From Williamsia sterculiae (GTDB lineage Bacteria > Actinomycetota > Actinomycetes > Mycobacteriales > Mycobacteriaceae), in the NCBI RefSeq assembly GCF_900156495.1, contig NZ_FTNT01000006.1, forward strand, positions 124,001 through 188,000: 64,000 nucleotides of DNA, read 5' to 3'. The notes under the pieces were generated by a model. It was not told the origin of the DNA, searched no databases, and worked only from the letters and a program-made list of their open reading frames with translations. The translations under genes and the position numbers were made by a program. Shown here piece after piece: positions 63,137 through 64,000 of this stretch (the first letter of the stretch is position 1; each line of letters begins with the position of its first letter).

Positions 63137-64000
63137 ATGACGCAGGAGAACCCTCCAACCGGCCGTAACGATCGTGGCGACGGCAGCCGCGCACGTTCGA
63201 CACAGACGCTAGGCTTTCACCGGTACGGATTCCCCAGTGGGTTGTGGCGGTGGATTGCTGCGCACCCGCCGCCGGGTGTGGGACGGATCAGGTGGCGCAG
63301 CCCGCTTCGCGGCCCATGGTTGACGTCAGTCTTCGGCCTCGTCCTCCTGATCACCTTGCCTGTGGTGATTGTGACGGGGCTGCTGTCCTACAGCGCGTAT
63401 TCACCCCAGTTCGGCCAAGCCATGCCTGCACACGTCGGGTGGTTCAGACTCCCCGACTTCGACTGGCCCACCAACCCGTCATGGTTGTACCGATTGACAC
63501 AGGGACTACACGTCGGACTGGGATTGATCCTCATCCCCGTCGTCATCGCGAAACTGTGGTCGGTCATTCCACGGTTGTTCGCATGGCCACCAGCGCGGTC
63601 GACCGCGCAGCTCCTCGAACGGCTCTCACTGCTGATGCTAGTCGGCGGGATCCTCTTCGAAATCGTGACCGGCGTCCTCAACATCCAATACGACTACATA
63701 TTCGGATTCGACTTCTACACCGCCCATTACTGGGGTGCGTGGGTTTTCCTCATCGGGTTCATCGTCCACATCGCGTTCAAGATTCCGCGTATGGCGTCGT
63801 CTTTGAAAACTATGTCGCTGCGGGCGGTGGCGCGTACTAGAACAGTCGACACGCACCCAGAACCTACGGACACAGACGGTCTGGTAGCAGCCGATCCCAG
63901 TCCTGCGACCATCAGTCGCCGCGGCGCACTCGGAGTGGTCGGTGGCGGGGCTGTTCTGATAGCCGCATTGACAGTCGGACAAACCATCGGCGGTGTGACC
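63137..64000 (+). CDS. Membrane-anchored molybdopterin-dependent oxidoreductase, N-terminal part (cut by window edge)
   Basis: 288 codons from ATG 63137 (MTQENPPTGRN). Cytochrome b/DsbB-like membrane region: about five helices between residues 60 and 220 (VFGLVLLITLPVVIVTGLLSY, LILIPVVIAKLW, LMLVGGILFEIVTGVLNI, AWVFLIGFIVHIAFKIP), with His residues near helix ends suited to haem. A second anchor at about 265-285 follows a twin-Arg-like SRRGALGVVGGG. Resembles mycobacterial Rv0218, which carries a sulfite-oxidase domain after this region; that domain would be beyond position 64000. Confidence 0.8.
   Translation, partial: MTQENPPTGRNDRGDGSRARSTQTLGFHRYGFPSGLWRWIAAHPPPGVGRIRWRSPLRGPWLTSVFGLVLLITLPVVIVTGLLSYSAYSPQFGQAMPAHVGWFRLPDFDWPTNPSWLYRLTQGLHVGLGLILIPVVIAKLWSVIPRLFAWPPARSTAQLLERLSLLMLVGGILFEIVTGVLNIQYDYIFGFDFYTAHYWGAWVFLIGFIVHIAFKIPRMASSLKTMSLRAVARTRTVDTHPEPTDTDGLVAADPSPATISRRGALGVVGGGAVLIAALTVGQTIGGVT

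Overview
The window looks like chromosome of a high-GC actinobacterium of the order Mycobacteriales, most like Gordonia, Williamsia or Rhodococcus. Signs of this are the prfB / mscS / ftsE / ftsX / smpB / ssrA block, an EspC-like plus large type VII secretion substrate pair, a one-domain resuscitation-promoting factor, an MMPL transporter, a pair of FadE acyl-CoA dehydrogenases, and a tmRNA tag (ADSNQRDYALAA) close to the mycobacterial one. No tRNA, rRNA, CRISPR array or complete insertion sequence was seen. The genus is an inference.

Region 1 (1-31.7 kb) is mostly conserved chromosome. It holds phosphoglucomutase (cut by the left edge), a membrane esterase, an aldo/keto reductase, a type VII substrate cluster, a nitroreductase, ssrA and smpB, ftsX/ftsE, a MscS channel, prfB, hisN, a metallo-beta-lactamase-fold hydrolase, two adjacent acyl-CoA dehydrogenases behind a twin palindromic operator, an Rpf factor, a flavin oxidoreductase, a divergent MFS/TetR pair, uppP and an MMPL transporter. 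A probable secreted HNH nuclease with a closely spaced downstream gene (possible toxin/immunity pair) follows, then a MarR/patatin pair.

Region 2 (31.7-48.9 kb) is accessory and rich in small MarR-linked clusters: SDR / NmrA / MarR / VOC, MarR / beta-helix protein, and MarR / MFS efflux. At its centre (39.09-39.59 kb) are two head-to-head fluoride riboswitch aptamers. The rightward one precedes two crcB fluoride-channel genes. The leftward one precedes a truncated histidine phosphatase and a universal stress protein. Each aptamer is followed by a hairpin that can mask a ribosome binding site and by a short reading frame whose stop codon overlaps the next start. A flavodoxin-like protein, a zinc alcohol dehydrogenase and an alpha/beta hydrolase close the region.

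Region 3 (47.4-63 kb) is an unusual island of small proteins. At least five small families recur two or three times: a DUF3263-like protein, a family with a shared 'RHSP' motif, a family with an 'EDGKALPH' motif, a small membrane protein starting with an Arg-rich segment, and a family with an 'LVDWQ' motif. They surround a four-domain PAS/phosphatase/kinase/STAS partner-switch protein and two GAF-ANTAR regulators. Several copies are frameshifted or eroded, and IS3-type and nuclease-gene fragments lie among them. A succinate-semialdehyde-type dehydrogenase lies inside the island. The window ends in a membrane-anchored molybdopterin oxidoreductase cut by the right edge.

Start codons were chosen by ribosome binding sites, overlaps and family alignment. 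Functions come from motifs read by eye, with no database search.
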